Of a stretch of 64,000 nucleotides of DNA, positions 9,461-19,629 are shown in pieces. This DNA is from Janthinobacterium sp. ROICE36. GTDB lineage: Bacteria > Pseudomonadota > Gammaproteobacteria > Burkholderiales > Burkholderiaceae_D. Under the pieces are notes generated by a model. The model searched no databases, was not told the origin of the DNA, and saw only the letters and a list, made by a program, of their open reading frames with translations. Every line of letters begins with the position of its first letter. Within the stretch, counting starts at the first letter, position 1. The stretch is from positions 1 through 64,000 of the forward strand of contig NZ_PEBS01000026.1 of NCBI RefSeq assembly GCF_002869965.1, in the 5' to 3' direction. The position numbers and the translations under genes were made by a program.

Positions 9461-10882
9461 CTACGGCGCCTGCCAGCCGCCACCCAGCGACTGGATCAGG
9501 GCCACGGCCGTGGTCTGGCGGTCCACCTGCGCCTGCACCAGCGAACGGCGTGCCGACAACGCCGTCACCTGCGCCGTCACCACGTCCGTGTAGCCGACCT
9601 GGCCAGCGTTGTAGCGGTTCAGCATCTGCTGCTCGACCTGGTCGGCAGCCGACGAGGCCTGCTGGCGCAAGGCCAGTTGCTCGGCCAGCGCCCGCGTGGC
9701 CGACAACTGGTCTTCCACGGCGCCAAAGGCGGCCAGCACCGTCTGACGGTAGCGCGCCACGGCCGCCTCATGCCCGGCCTTCGCCGCGTCCACGCTGGCG
9801 GTGGTGGCGCCCGCGTTGAACAAGGTTTGCGCGGCCGACACGCCCAGCGACCACAGGCTGGACGATGCATTCAACAGGTCACCTACTTTGCTGGCACCGG
9901 AACCGTAGGAACCCGTCAAGTTCAGGCTCGGATAGTAGGCGGAGCGGGCGATGCCGATCTGCTCGTTGGCCACGGCCACCCTGCGCTCGGCGGCGGCGAT
10001 GTCGGGACGGCGCTGCAGCAGGGTCGACGGTACGCCCAGCGGCACCTGGGGCACGGTCAGGGTCCACGGCGCCACGGCCAGGCTGAAGTCCGATGGCGCG
10101 CGTCCCAGCAGGATAGCGATCGCGTGTTCCAGCTGGGCGCGCGCGCGCGTCTGGCTGGACAGGTCGATCTGCGCATTGGCCAGCTGCGTCTGCGCCTGCA
10201 GCAGGTCGGACTTGGCGGCGATGCCCGAGTTAAAACGGTTGCTGGTGATGTCGAACACGCGCTTGTAGCCGGCGATGGTGGCGTTCAGCAGCGCGATCTG
10301 CGCATCGCTCTGGCGCAGCGAAAAATAATTGGTGGCCAGCTCGCCCTGCGCCGACAGGCGCGCGGCGGCCAGGTCGGCCGCGCTGGCCGCCGCGCTGGCG
10401 TCCGCCCCCGTCACGCCGGCGCGCAGGCGGCCCCAGATATCCGGTTCCCACGACGCGCCGATGGCGGCCTTGAAATTATTGTTCGTCTGCTGCTCGCCAC
10501 CGCCACCGGAACGGGCGCCGCTGCCCGTCAGGTTCACGCTGGGGAACAGCGAGGCGCGCTGTTCGCGCACCAGCGCGCGCGCCTGCTCGTACGAGGCAAC
10601 GGCTTCAGCCACGTTCTGGTTCGAGATGTCGATGCTGTCGGCCAGCTGGTTCAGTTGCGCGTCGCCGAACAGGGTCCACCAGGGGCCGCGCTCCAGAGCG
10701 TCGGCCGGCGCGGCAGGCTGCCAGCCGGCCGCCTCCTTGAACGTTTGCGGCGCGGCGGCCGCAGGCACTTCATACGCGGGGCTGACGGCGCAGCCAGCCA
10801 GCAGGAGGAAAGTGGTGGCCGCTGCCAGTGCCAGCAAGTGGCGTGCGGGTACGGCGGACGGGATAGGTTTTACTTGCTTCAT
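9461..10882 (-). CDS. RND efflux outer membrane factor lipoprotein (NodT/OprM family)
   Basis: The 473-residue protein starts with a lipoprotein signal, LALAAATTFLLLAGC, with the lipobox cysteine near residue 31. It continues with the repeated outer-membrane-efflux architecture: two long alpha-helical repeats rich in Ala/Gln (ASYEQARALVREQRASLF; GHEAAVARYRQTVLAAFGAV) and beta-strand motifs (SLNLTGSYGSG). Proteins of this family trimerise into the TolC-like channel of tripartite pumps. It is the last gene of the efflux operon; its ATG overlaps the stop of the preceding pump gene (ATGA), implying translational coupling. Substrates cannot be read from sequence. Confidence 0.92.
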   Translation of the reverse strand: MKQVKPIPSAVPARHLLALAAATTFLLLAGCAVSPAYEVPAAAAPQTFKEAAGWQPAAPADALERGPWWTLFGDAQLNQLADSIDISNQNVAEAVASYEQARALVREQRASLFPSVNLTGSGARSGGGGEQQTNNNFKAAIGASWEPDIWGRLRAGVTGADASAAASAADLAAARLSAQGELATNYFSLRQSDAQIALLNATIAGYKRVFDITSNRFNSGIAAKSDLLQAQTQLANAQIDLSSQTRARAQLEHAIAILLGRAPSDFSLAVAPWTLTVPQVPLGVPSTLLQRRPDIAAAERRVAVANEQIGIARSAYYPSLNLTGSYGSGASKVGDLLNASSSLWSLGVSAAQTLFNAGATTASVDAAKAGHEAAVARYRQTVLAAFGAVEDQLSATRALAEQLALRQQASSAADQVEQQMLNRYNAGQVGYTDVVTAQVTALSARRSLVQAQVDRQTTAVALIQSLGGGWQAP

Positions 10883-13800
10883 GATTGTGTGCTCGGGTTA
10901 TCTGGCCCAGGAATGCGGCTCAATTGCTGCTCGTCGGCGCTGCGCGTGCGCAGCTTGTCGAGCAGGATGTAGACCACCGGGGTGGTCAGCAATGTGAGTA
11001 ACTGGCTGGCAATCAGGCCGCCGATGATGGCGACCCCCAAGGGCTGGCGTAGCTCTGACCCCTCGCCGAAACCGATCGCCAGCGGCAAGGCGCCAAGCGC
11101 CGCCGCAAGGGTGGTCATCAAAATGGGGCGGAAACGCAGCAAACATGCCTCGCGCACCGCTTCCACCGCTGTCAGTCCGCGCGAACGCTCGGCCTCCAGC
11201 GCGAAGTCGATGATCAATATAGCATTTTTCTTGACGATACCGATCAACAGGAACACGCCGATCAGGGCAATGATGGAAAACTCCATGCGCAACAGCAGCA
11301 AGGCCAGCACGGCGCCCACCCCCGCCGACGGCAAGGTTGACAGCACGGTGATCGGATGGATCAGGCTTTCGTACAGGATGCCCAACACGATGTAAATCAC
11401 CACGATGGCCGCCAGGATCAACAGCGGCTGCTCCTTGTTGCTGTCCTGCGCACTCTTGGCCGAACCCTGGAAGCTGCCGCGCACATTCACCGGCATGCCG
11501 ATTTCCGACTCCGCCTGGGCCACGGCAGCTTGCCCGTCGCTGAGCGGATAGCCGTCAGCCAGGTTGAACGACACGGTGGTGGCCAGCTCGCCGCCCTGAT
11601 GGTTGATGGACGTGGCCGTCGAACTTTCGGCAAAGCTGCTGAACGAAGACAGCGGCACCATCGTCGCCAGGGTGGTACTCAATGCCGAGCCGCGCGACGG
11701 ATCGCGCGCCGCCGTGGTGTTCGAGGTGGTGGCAGTCACCGCCGAGGTGACTGCGGGCGCGGTCGTGCTGGTGACAGCGGCGACGGCCGCCGCATTCGAT
11801 GCCGGCACATACACGGAGCGCAGCGCTTCCGGGCTTTGCGCATAGCGCGGCGCCACTTCCATGATCACGTGGTACTGGTTCAGCTCAGCGTAGATGGTCG
11901 CCACCTGGCGCTGGCCGAAGCTGTTGTACAGCGCATTGTCGATGTCGCGCACCTGCACGCCCAGCTGCGTGGCGCGGTCCTTGTCGATGCTGACATAAGT
12001 TTCCACGCCGTTTTCCGCCTGGTCCGTGTCGACGTCGATCAGGGCCGGCTGCAGCTTCATCTGGTCGGCCAGTTTCGCCGCCCATTTCTTCAGGTCCGCC
12101 TGGTTGTCGCTGATCAGGGTGTACTGGTAGGTGGAATTGCTGGAACGCCCGCCCATGCGCAAATCCTGCACGGGGTTGAGGAACAGGGAAATGCCCGTCA
12201 CCTTGGCCAGTTGCGGGCGCAGGCGCGCGATCACGGCCTGGCCCTTGTCGGTGCGCTGCGAGGCCGGTTTCAAATCGATGAACATGAAGCCGCCCCCTGC
12301 CCTGCCGCCGCCGGTGAACCCCACGACGGTGGCGACGGCCGGATCGTCCTTGATGATGTCGACCAGCTGGCGCAGCTTGCCCTGCATGGCCTGGAACGAG
12401 ATGCTCTGGTCGGCGCGCATGCCGCCATTGATCTGGCCCGTGTCCTGCTGCGGGAAGAAGCCCTTGGGCGCGGCCGCGAACAGGTACACGTTCAAGCCGA
12501 CGACAAACACCAGGATGGTCATCACCAGTGCGGCGCTGGACAGGGCCCAGTCCAGGCAATGTTCATACACTTTCAGCATGCGCTCGAAACCCCGTTCGAA
12601 CCAGCGCGCCACTCTACCTGGCGCCTTGTGCTGCGCGCCGCTTTTCAGCAGCCAGGCGCACATCATCGGCGTGGTGGTCAATGAAATGACCAGCGAAATC
12701 ATCACGGCGGCCGACAGGGTCACGGCAAATTCGCGGAACAATCGCCCTACCTGCCCGCCCATGAACAGCAGCGGGATGAAGACGGCCACCAGCGACAGGC
12801 TGATCGACAGCACGGTAAAACCCACTTCGCGCGCGCCCAGCAGGGCCGCCTTGAAACGGTCCATGCCCGCCTCGATGTGGCGCTGCGTGTTTTCCAGCAC
12901 CACGATGGCATCGTCGACGACAAAGCCGGTGGCCACCGTGAGCGCCATCAGCGACAGATTGTTCAGGCTGAAACCGAGCATGTACATCACGCCGAAGGTG
13001 CCCAGCAAAGAGACGATGGTGGCCACGGCCGGGATGATGGTGGCGCGCACGCTGCGCAAAAAAGCGCTGACCACCAGCACGACGAGCACGATGGAGAGGA
13101 CCAGCGTGAATTCGATCTCGTGCAGGGACGAGCGGATGGAATTGGTGCTGTCGGACGCCACCTGCAGCTTGATGTCGCCGGGCAGCTGCGCCTGCAGTTG
13201 CGGCAGCAGGGCGCGCACGCCGTCCACCGTGGCGATGACGTTGGCGCCCGGCTGGCGCGTGATCAGCACGATGACAGCCGGATCGCCGTTGAACAGGCCC
13301 AGGGTATTCGTGTTTTCCACGCCGTCGACCACTTCGGCCACGTCGTCGAGGCGGATGGCGGCGCCATCGCGCCAGGCCACCACCAGGCTGCGGTAATCGG
13401 CCGCGCTGCGACCGCCGGACGCCGTGCTGGCACCCGAGTAGATCTGCAGGCTGCGCTCATCGCCGGAGATCGCCCCCTTGGGCCGGTTGGCGTTGGTGGC
13501 CTGGATGGCCGCGCGCACATCTTCCATCGACACGGCATAGTGATTGAGCTGGTAAGGCAGCAGTTCCACGCGCACGGCCGGCAGCGAGCCGCCGCCCAGC
13601 TCCACGTCGCCCACGCCTTTGACTTGCGCCACCTTCTGCTGCACCAGGTTCGACACGGCATCGTAGATCTGGCCCGGCGTGCGCGTCTTTGACGTCAGCG
13701 CCAGGATGATCACGGGCGCGTCGGACGGATTGGCCTTGCGATACGTCGGATTGCTGCGCAGGGTGGCCGGCAAGTCCACGCGCGAGGCGGCAATGGCCGC

Positions 13801-14127
13801 CTGCACTTCGCGCGCGGCCGAATCGATCTTGCGGTTCAGGTCGAACTGCAGGTTGATGCGCGCCGAGCCGGTGCTGGACGACGAGGTCATCTCGTTGACG
13901 CCCGAAATCACGCCCAGGCGCCGCTCCAGCGGCGTGGCCACCGAGGTCGCCATGGTCGCGGGACTGGCCCCGGGCAGGCTGGCGCTGACGGAAATGGTCG
14001 GATAGTCGACCTGCGGCAGCGGCGAGACGGGCAGCACAAAGAAGGCGCCGACGCCCGCCAGCGCGATGCCGATGGTCAGCAGCACGGTGGCGATGGGGCG
14101 CTTGACGAACGGTTCGGACAGGTTCAC
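10879..14127 (-). CDS. RND multidrug efflux pump subunit, MdtC-like
   Basis: The 1082-residue inner-membrane proton/drug antiporter starts MNLSEPFVKRPIATVLLTIG. It has the usual two-half RND fold: TM1, a periplasmic loop, TM2-6 with FVVDDAIVVLENTQRHIE (the TM4 acidic pair), TM7, a second loop, and TM8-12 with VKKNAILIIDFALEAER. Compared with MdtC-type pumps it is longer because of an Ala/Thr/Ser-rich insertion at about residues 774-822 in the second periplasmic loop. It overlaps the preceding pump gene by 4 bp. Paired different RND pumps behind one adaptor are typical of MdtABC, where both subunits join one heterotrimer. Confidence 0.93.
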   Translation of the reverse strand: MNLSEPFVKRPIATVLLTIGIALAGVGAFFVLPVSPLPQVDYPTISVSASLPGASPATMATSVATPLERRLGVISGVNEMTSSSSTGSARINLQFDLNRKIDSAAREVQAAIAASRVDLPATLRSNPTYRKANPSDAPVIILALTSKTRTPGQIYDAVSNLVQQKVAQVKGVGDVELGGGSLPAVRVELLPYQLNHYAVSMEDVRAAIQATNANRPKGAISGDERSLQIYSGASTASGGRSAADYRSLVVAWRDGAAIRLDDVAEVVDGVENTNTLGLFNGDPAVIVLITRQPGANVIATVDGVRALLPQLQAQLPGDIKLQVASDSTNSIRSSLHEIEFTLVLSIVLVVLVVSAFLRSVRATIIPAVATIVSLLGTFGVMYMLGFSLNNLSLMALTVATGFVVDDAIVVLENTQRHIEAGMDRFKAALLGAREVGFTVLSISLSLVAVFIPLLFMGGQVGRLFREFAVTLSAAVMISLVISLTTTPMMCAWLLKSGAQHKAPGRVARWFERGFERMLKVYEHCLDWALSSAALVMTILVFVVGLNVYLFAAAPKGFFPQQDTGQINGGMRADQSISFQAMQGKLRQLVDIIKDDPAVATVVGFTGGGRAGGGFMFIDLKPASQRTDKGQAVIARLRPQLAKVTGISLFLNPVQDLRMGGRSSNSTYQYTLISDNQADLKKWAAKLADQMKLQPALIDVDTDQAENGVETYVSIDKDRATQLGVQVRDIDNALYNSFGQRQVATIYAELNQYHVIMEVAPRYAQSPEALRSVYVPASNAAAVAAVTSTTAPAVTSAVTATTSNTTAARDPSRGSALSTTLATMVPLSSFSSFAESSTATSINHQGGELATTVSFNLADGYPLSDGQAAVAQAESEIGMPVNVRGSFQGSAKSAQDSNKEQPLLILAAIVVIYIVLGILYESLIHPITVLSTLPSAGVGAVLALLLLRMEFSIIALIGVFLLIGIVKKNAILIIDFALEAERSRGLTAVEAVREACLLRFRPILMTTLAAALGALPLAIGFGEGSELRQPLGVAIIGGLIASQLLTLLTTPVVYILLDKLRTRSADEQQLSRIPGPDNPSTQS

Positions 14128-17100
14128 GCGGCGCTCCCCGCGTTATCGGCCGGTTTGTCCAGGCTCACGCCCCGCGACTTTGGCGCGAAACGCTGGCCCA
14201 GGCGGTCGAAGCCCAGGTAGATGACGGGCGTGGTAAACAGCGTCAGCACCTGGCTGACGATCAGGCCGCCGAAGATGGCCAGGCCCAGCGGACGGCGCAA
14301 CTCGGCTCCCTCGCCCCAGCCCAGCATCAGCGGCACGGCCGCGAACAGCGCCGCCAGGGTGGTCATCAAAATAGGACGGAAACGCAGCAGCGCCGCCTGG
14401 TGGATGGCTTCCTGCGGCCCCTTGCCCTCGTCGCGCTCGGCCTCGATGGCGAAGTCGATCATCATGATGGCGTTCTTCTTGACGATGCCGATCAGCAGGA
14501 TGATGCCGATGATGCCGATCACGCCCAGGTCCTGCCCGGAAATCATCAGCGCCAGCAAGGCGCCCACGCCGGCCGACGGCAGGGTCGATAGTATCGTCAG
14601 CGGGTGGATATAGCTTTCATACAGCACGCCCAGCACGATGTAGACGCAGACGACGGCGGCCAAAATGAGCCACAGCTGGTTCGACAGCGAGTTTTCATAT
14701 GCGCCGGCCGCACCCAGGAAAGTCAGGGTCACCGACGGCGGCATGGCGATGTCTTTCGCCGCAGCGCGGATGGCGTCGACGGCGCTGCCCAGCGCCACGC
14801 CTTGCGTGGTATCAAAGCCGAGTGTCGTGGCCGGGTACTGCGCCACGTGCGTGATTTGCAACGGCGCCTGTTTTTCGCTGACGCTGGCAAAGGCGGACAG
14901 CGGCGTCGACTTGCCGGATCCCGTGCGCACCTGCAGTTCCGACAGGTCGGCTGGCGTAGTGACGATGCCGGGCTGCGCTTCGAGAATCACGCGGTACTGG
15001 TTGGTTTCCGTGAAAATGGTCGAGATGATGCGCTGGCCGAAGGCGTTGTACAGCGCGTCGTCGACGGTGGCCGTGGTGACCGACATGCGCGCGGCGCTGT
15101 CACGGTCGATGGCCACCACCACGGCGGCGCCCGTGGCGCCTGCGTCCGTGACCACGTTGCGCAGCTGCGATTTTTCGCGCATGCGCGCCGCCAGCTTGCC
15201 GGCCCACTCGGTGACGCTGGCCGTATCGGCCCCTTCGAGCGAGACGCGGTACTGCGTCGGCCCCGATTCCGCATCGATGGTCAGATCCTGCGTCGGCTGC
15301 AAATACAGGGTCACGCCGGCCACCTTGGCCACGCGGTTGCGCAGACGTTCCATGATCTCGTCCTGGCTGCCGCTACGCGGACGCTTCAGGTTGATCAGCA
15401 TGCTCCCCGTGTGCAACATGGTGTTGTTGGCCGCATCCACGCCCACCAGGGAACTCAAGGTATCGACAGCGGGGTCTTCCAGCAGCGCGCTGGCGGCCGC
15501 CTGCTGCAAGCTGGCCATGCGTTCGTACGAGACGGCTTGCGACGCTTCGATGCGCGCCTGCAGCTGGCCCGTGTCCTGCGTGGGGAACAGACCCTTCGGT
15601 ATCGTGATGTACAAAATCACCGTCAGCAGCAAGGTGGCCAGGGCCACCAGCAAGGTCAAGCCCTGGCGTGTGAGTACCCACACCAGCGCATGGTCGTACT
15701 GCACGATGACGCGGTCGAGAAATGCCTGGATGCGCTGGCCCGTGGCGCTGACTTTTTCATCGGCGTGGCTTTTCAGCCAGCGCGCCGACATCATCGGCAC
15801 CAGGGTCAGAGACACCACGGCGGAAATCAAAATCGTGATGGCCAGGGTCATGGCAAATTCACGGAACAAGCGGCCCACCACGTCGCCCATGAAGAGCAGG
15901 GGAATCAGCACGGCGATCAGCGACACGGTCAGCGAGATGATGGTAAAGCCGATCTGCGACGCGCCCTTCAGGGCAGCCGCCATCGGCGTTTCGCCCTCTT
16001 CGATGTAGCGGGCGATATTTTCGATCATGACGATAGCGTCATCGACGACGAAACCGGTGGCGATCGTCAGCGCCATCAAGGAGAGGTTGTTCAGGCTGTA
16101 GCCGAGCAAATACATGACGCCGCAGGCGCCGATCAGCGAGATCGGCACGGACAGGCTGGCGATCACGGTGGCGCGCATGCTGTGCAGAAAGGCGAAGATC
16201 ACCAGCACCACCAGCAGCACGGACAATAACAGTTCCATTTCCACGTGTTCGACGGAGGCGCGGATGCCCGTCGTGCGGTCGCTCAGCACGTCGAGCCTCA
16301 TGGCCGCCGGCAGGCTCGCTTGCAGCTTGGGCAGCAGGGCCTTGATGGCGTCGACCGTCTTGATGACGTTGGCGCCGGGCTGGCGCTGCACGTTCAGGAT
16401 GATGGCCGGCTGCTTGCCCGACCAGGCGCCCAGGCGCGTGTTTTCCGCGCTGTCGACGACGTTGGCCACGTCGGACAGGCGCACGGGCGCGCCGTTTTTA
16501 TAGGTGATGATCAGGCGCTTGTAATCTTCCGCCGTCACCAATTGATCGTTGGCATTGATGGTAAACGAGCGCGTGGGGCCGTCGAAACTGCCCTTGGCGC
16601 TATTGACGTTGGCCGCCGCGATGGCCGTGCGCAGGCTGTCGAGGCCCAGGCCGTACGAGGCCAGCAATTTGGTATCTCCCTGGATGCGCACGGCGGGACG
16701 CTGGCCGCCCGACAGCGACACCAGGCCCACGCCGTTGACCTGGCTGATTTTCAGCGCCAAACGCGTGTTGACGATATTTTGCACCTGCGTCAGCGGCATG
16801 GTGTCGGAGGTGATGGCCAGTGTCAGCACGGGTGCGTCGGCCGGGTTGATCTTGGCGTACACGGGCGGCGCCGGCAAGTCGGTGGGCAGCAGGGAACCGC
16901 CCGCGTTGATGGCCGCCTGCACTTCCTGCTCGGCTACATCCAGGGTCTGGCCCAGGGTGAATTGCAGCGTGATGAGGGAGACGCCGGCGGCGCTGGTGGA
17001 ACTCATGCGCTGCAAGCCCGACATTTGCCCGAACTGGCGCTCCAGCGGCGCCGTCACGGTCTGCCCCATGACTTCGGGACTGGCGCCCGGGTACAAGGTC

Positions 17101-17243
17101 TGCACCTGGATGGTGGGGAAATCCACCTGCGGCAAGGCGGCCAGCGGCAGGAACTTGAAGCCGACCAGCCCCGCCAGCACGATGGCCAGCATCAGCAGCG
17201 CCGTAGCGACGGGGCGCTTGATGAAGGGAGTCGATGGACTCAT
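14124..17243 (-). CDS. RND multidrug efflux pump subunit, MdtB-like
   Basis: This 1039-residue RND permease begins MSPSTPFIKRPVATALLMLA and has the standard HAE1 layout, including FVVDDAIVMIENIARYIEEG in TM4 with the two proton-relay aspartates and VKKNAIMMIDFAIEAERDEG near TM10-11. It is a normal length for the family. It overlaps the adaptor gene upstream and the second pump gene downstream by ATGA at each end, so all subunits should be made together. By analogy with MdtBC it likely forms heterotrimers with the next gene product. Substrate is unknown. Confidence 0.93.
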   Translation of the reverse strand: MSPSTPFIKRPVATALLMLAIVLAGLVGFKFLPLAALPQVDFPTIQVQTLYPGASPEVMGQTVTAPLERQFGQMSGLQRMSSTSAAGVSLITLQFTLGQTLDVAEQEVQAAINAGGSLLPTDLPAPPVYAKINPADAPVLTLAITSDTMPLTQVQNIVNTRLALKISQVNGVGLVSLSGGQRPAVRIQGDTKLLASYGLGLDSLRTAIAAANVNSAKGSFDGPTRSFTINANDQLVTAEDYKRLIITYKNGAPVRLSDVANVVDSAENTRLGAWSGKQPAIILNVQRQPGANVIKTVDAIKALLPKLQASLPAAMRLDVLSDRTTGIRASVEHVEMELLLSVLLVVLVIFAFLHSMRATVIASLSVPISLIGACGVMYLLGYSLNNLSLMALTIATGFVVDDAIVMIENIARYIEEGETPMAAALKGASQIGFTIISLTVSLIAVLIPLLFMGDVVGRLFREFAMTLAITILISAVVSLTLVPMMSARWLKSHADEKVSATGQRIQAFLDRVIVQYDHALVWVLTRQGLTLLVALATLLLTVILYITIPKGLFPTQDTGQLQARIEASQAVSYERMASLQQAAASALLEDPAVDTLSSLVGVDAANNTMLHTGSMLINLKRPRSGSQDEIMERLRNRVAKVAGVTLYLQPTQDLTIDAESGPTQYRVSLEGADTASVTEWAGKLAARMREKSQLRNVVTDAGATGAAVVVAIDRDSAARMSVTTATVDDALYNAFGQRIISTIFTETNQYRVILEAQPGIVTTPADLSELQVRTGSGKSTPLSAFASVSEKQAPLQITHVAQYPATTLGFDTTQGVALGSAVDAIRAAAKDIAMPPSVTLTFLGAAGAYENSLSNQLWLILAAVVCVYIVLGVLYESYIHPLTILSTLPSAGVGALLALMISGQDLGVIGIIGIILLIGIVKKNAIMMIDFAIEAERDEGKGPQEAIHQAALLRFRPILMTTLAALFAAVPLMLGWGEGAELRRPLGLAIFGGLIVSQVLTLFTTPVIYLGFDRLGQRFAPKSRGVSLDKPADNAGSAA

Positions 17244-18586
17244 TGCGCTGCGCCCTTCGCTGGTGCGGATGCCGATGCGGAAGCCGGGGCGCTGGCCGCG
17301 CCTTCAGCCTGCTGGCGGCGGTGGCGACGTTCGCCGTTTGCGCCAGTGGCAGCGCCGGCGCCGGCGCCGCGCGCGCTGGCCGGCTTGTCGCCCACCAGGG
17401 TGACTTTCGCGCCTTCCTTCAGGCGGTCCGCGCCTTCCGTGATGACTTGTTCGCCTGCCTCCAGGCCGGCGCGGATTTCCACCATGTCGGTCGTCGCCTG
17501 GCCCCGCGTGACCATGCGCACGGTGACGGTTTTATCCGCTTTCAGCACATACACAAAGTCGCCATTATTGCTGTGACGCAGGGCCGTCACGGGCACCAGC
17601 ACGGCGCCCGTGATATTACCCAGCTCCAGGCGCACGTTGACGAACTGGCTGGGAAACAGGGCCATCTTGTCATTCGCGTAGCGGGCCTTGGCCCGCACGG
17701 TGCCCGTCTGCACGTCAACCTGGTTATCCAGCGCGCTCAGGCTGCCCTGGCCCAGCGTATGCGTGCGCGTGCGGTCCAGCGCCAGCGCCATCGGGGCCGT
17801 GCCGCCATTCAGGCGCTCCTGGATGGTCTGCACCTTGTCCTGTGGCACGGAAAACTGCACGTCGATGGGCGACAGCTGCGTCACCACCACCACGCCGCCC
17901 GCGTCGCTGGTGCTCACCAGGTTGCCGATATCGACCACCTTCAGGCCCGCGCGACCGCTGATCGGCGACACCACTTTTGTATAACCCAGGTTCAGTCTGG
18001 CCGTGCCTTCGGCGGCGCGGTCCGTCATGACGGTCCCTTCCAGCTGTTTGACCAGGGCGGCCTGCGTATCGACATCCTGGCGCGCGATGGAATCCTGGCC
18101 CAGCAGCGTTTGATAGCGCTTCAGGGTCAGGCGCGCGTTTTCCAGCTGCGCTTCATCGCGCTGGCGCTGGCCCGTGGCCTGCATCAGCGCCATCTCGAAC
18201 TGGGCCGGGTCGATCTGCGCCACCACCTGGCCCGCCTTGACCATGCCGCCTTCCTTGAATTTCAGCTCCTTGAGGATGCCCGACACCTGCGGGCGCACCG
18301 TCACGGTGGACGCCGCAGTCACCGTGCCCAGCGCATCGAGCACCACGGGCAGGTCCGACTTCACGGCCGTGGCCACGCCAACGGTCGTCGAGGGAGCGCC
18401 GCGGCGCCCGCCGGGCCCACCAGGGCCACCAGGACCACCGGCGCCGGGCTGCGCGCTGACGCCGGAGTGGGTCAGATACCAGGCACCGCCGCCCAGCGCG
18501 GCCATCACTGCCAGCGCGATGACGCTGCCGACGATTTTCGAGCGGCGGCTGCGCCGTGGGGTATGGGGTGCTGTCTGCGAATCCAT
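17240..18586 (-). CDS. RND efflux periplasmic adaptor, MdtA-like
   Basis: The 448-residue membrane fusion protein opens with a basic stretch and one membrane anchor (about residues 17-38, IVGSVIALAVMAALGG). A Gly/Pro-rich linker (GAGGPGGPGGPGG), the biotinyl-lipoyl-like half motif (VTVRPQVSGILKELKFKEG) and the hairpin and barrel domains follow (VVSPISGRAGLKVVDIGNLV). The C-terminus ends in an Ala/Pro-rich tail. It is the first gene of the operon, with AGGA seven bases before the ATG. The adaptor bridges the two pump proteins to the outer membrane factor. No dedicated regulator gene is adjacent. Confidence 0.92.
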   Translation of the reverse strand: MDSQTAPHTPRRSRRSKIVGSVIALAVMAALGGGAWYLTHSGVSAQPGAGGPGGPGGPGGRRGAPSTTVGVATAVKSDLPVVLDALGTVTAASTVTVRPQVSGILKELKFKEGGMVKAGQVVAQIDPAQFEMALMQATGQRQRDEAQLENARLTLKRYQTLLGQDSIARQDVDTQAALVKQLEGTVMTDRAAEGTARLNLGYTKVVSPISGRAGLKVVDIGNLVSTSDAGGVVVVTQLSPIDVQFSVPQDKVQTIQERLNGGTAPMALALDRTRTHTLGQGSLSALDNQVDVQTGTVRAKARYANDKMALFPSQFVNVRLELGNITGAVLVPVTALRHSNNGDFVYVLKADKTVTVRMVTRGQATTDMVEIRAGLEAGEQVITEGADRLKEGAKVTLVGDKPASARGAGAGAATGANGERRHRRQQAEGAASAPASASASAPAKGAAQ

Positions 18587-19014
18587 CGCTTATCCTTGTA
18601 TAGGCCGCTCGCACGGCGAGTCTGTGGCGTCGGCCGAGGTGGGACACACTCAGGCCGGACGACCGTTTTTCGGGGTTGAATGAGCTGCAAAACGTGAAGG
18701 AGTCAAGCGCTGAAAATCAGCTGAAAAAGCCACGCTCCCATCGTGAAACGACTCTAGCATAGTCATGTTTCTGTTTCATTTCCTATTGAAACAATTGCAC
18801 AGGCGGCCGTGGGCAGCCAGCGGGCGCTGCGGCACGGCACACAAGGGGGAACGGTGGAAAAATCAGGCTTGCGGGGCCAGGAGGCGCAGTCGCGGCACAC
18901 GGCGGGCTGCTGGCATGTCGATACAAACTCGCTACAAAATTCCCGCCAGCCGCCTTGACAGGGGCAGGCACAGCCATTCCCTGGGCGAAAACGGCAGCGT
19001 TTCTTTACCTGGCT
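18587..19014. other. 428-bp intergenic region upstream of the efflux operon
   Basis: This gap separates the efflux adaptor start from the stop of the acetyltransferase gene, both on the minus strand. It must contain the efflux promoter. I see no convincing -35/-10 pair, no strong hairpin and no coding frame with coding-like composition. Confidence 0.5.
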
Positions 19015-19566
19015 TTACAGCGTCATGCCGAGAATCACATCCTGGTAATCGGTGCGGCCCACGCGGAAAGTGCGCCGGCCCACCTGCGCAAAGCCGCAGC
19101 GCGCATAAAACGCCAGCGCGTCGTGGTTTTCCGCGTACACGCCCAGCAGCACCCTTCCCGCCCCGCTGGCGCGCGCCTGGCTGAGTGCCGCCTGCATCAG
19201 GCGCTGCCCCACGCGCTGGCCCTGGAAGCGGTGCAGCAGGTAGATGCGCTTGATTTCCAGGTCGTCCGGGCGCGGTTCGGCCACCGGCAGGCTGGCCGGA
19301 CTGAGCACCAGATAGCCGACCGGGGCGCCACCGGGCGTGGCTTCGGCCAGCCACAGCCGCATGGCCGGCAGCGCCAGCCAGTCGCGGTACAGCTGCGCGT
19401 CGTGCTGGCGCTGGCAATGGGCGATGATGTCGGCGCCATCGAGGATGCCTGCAAACGCCTCCAGAAAGGTCGATTGTCCCACCAGCGCCAGCGCCTGTTC
19501 ATCGCCCTTGGCGCACGGGCGAATGGTGATCGCCGTGTCAGTTTGTGTGCTCATGTCGCTTGCCAT
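19015..19566 (-). CDS. GNAT family N-acetyltransferase
   Basis: The 183-residue protein shows the acetyl-CoA binding motif A region LEIKRIYLLHRFQGQRVGQR (Q/RxxGxG/A variant, QGQRVG) and motif B features (AENHDALAFYARCGF). Length and order fit a single GNAT domain. The ATG at 19564-19566 has AGGAG six bases upstream. It transfers an acetyl group from acetyl-CoA to an unknown amine. It follows sppA on the same strand with a hairpin between them. Confidence 0.85.
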   Translation of the reverse strand: MASDMSTQTDTAITIRPCAKGDEQALALVGQSTFLEAFAGILDGADIIAHCQRQHDAQLYRDWLALPAMRLWLAEATPGGAPVGYLVLSPASLPVAEPRPDDLEIKRIYLLHRFQGQRVGQRLMQAALSQARASGAGRVLLGVYAENHDALAFYARCGFAQVGRRTFRVGRTDYQDVILGMTL

Positions 19567-19586
19567 GCATCGCTCCTGATATGAAA

Positions 19587-19608
19587 CAAGCCGGGCGAAG
19601 CCGGCTTG
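19587..19608 (-). terminator. Hairpin between sppA and the acetyltransferase gene
   Basis: CAAGCCGG (19587-19594) and CCGGCTTG (19601-19608) form a perfect 8-bp stem with a 6-base loop. On the minus strand it is followed by TTTCAT, a weak U-tract, 22 bp after the sppA stop. It may be a partial terminator. Confidence 0.55.
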
Positions 19609-19629
19609 GATATGCTGTTGATGTGGGTG

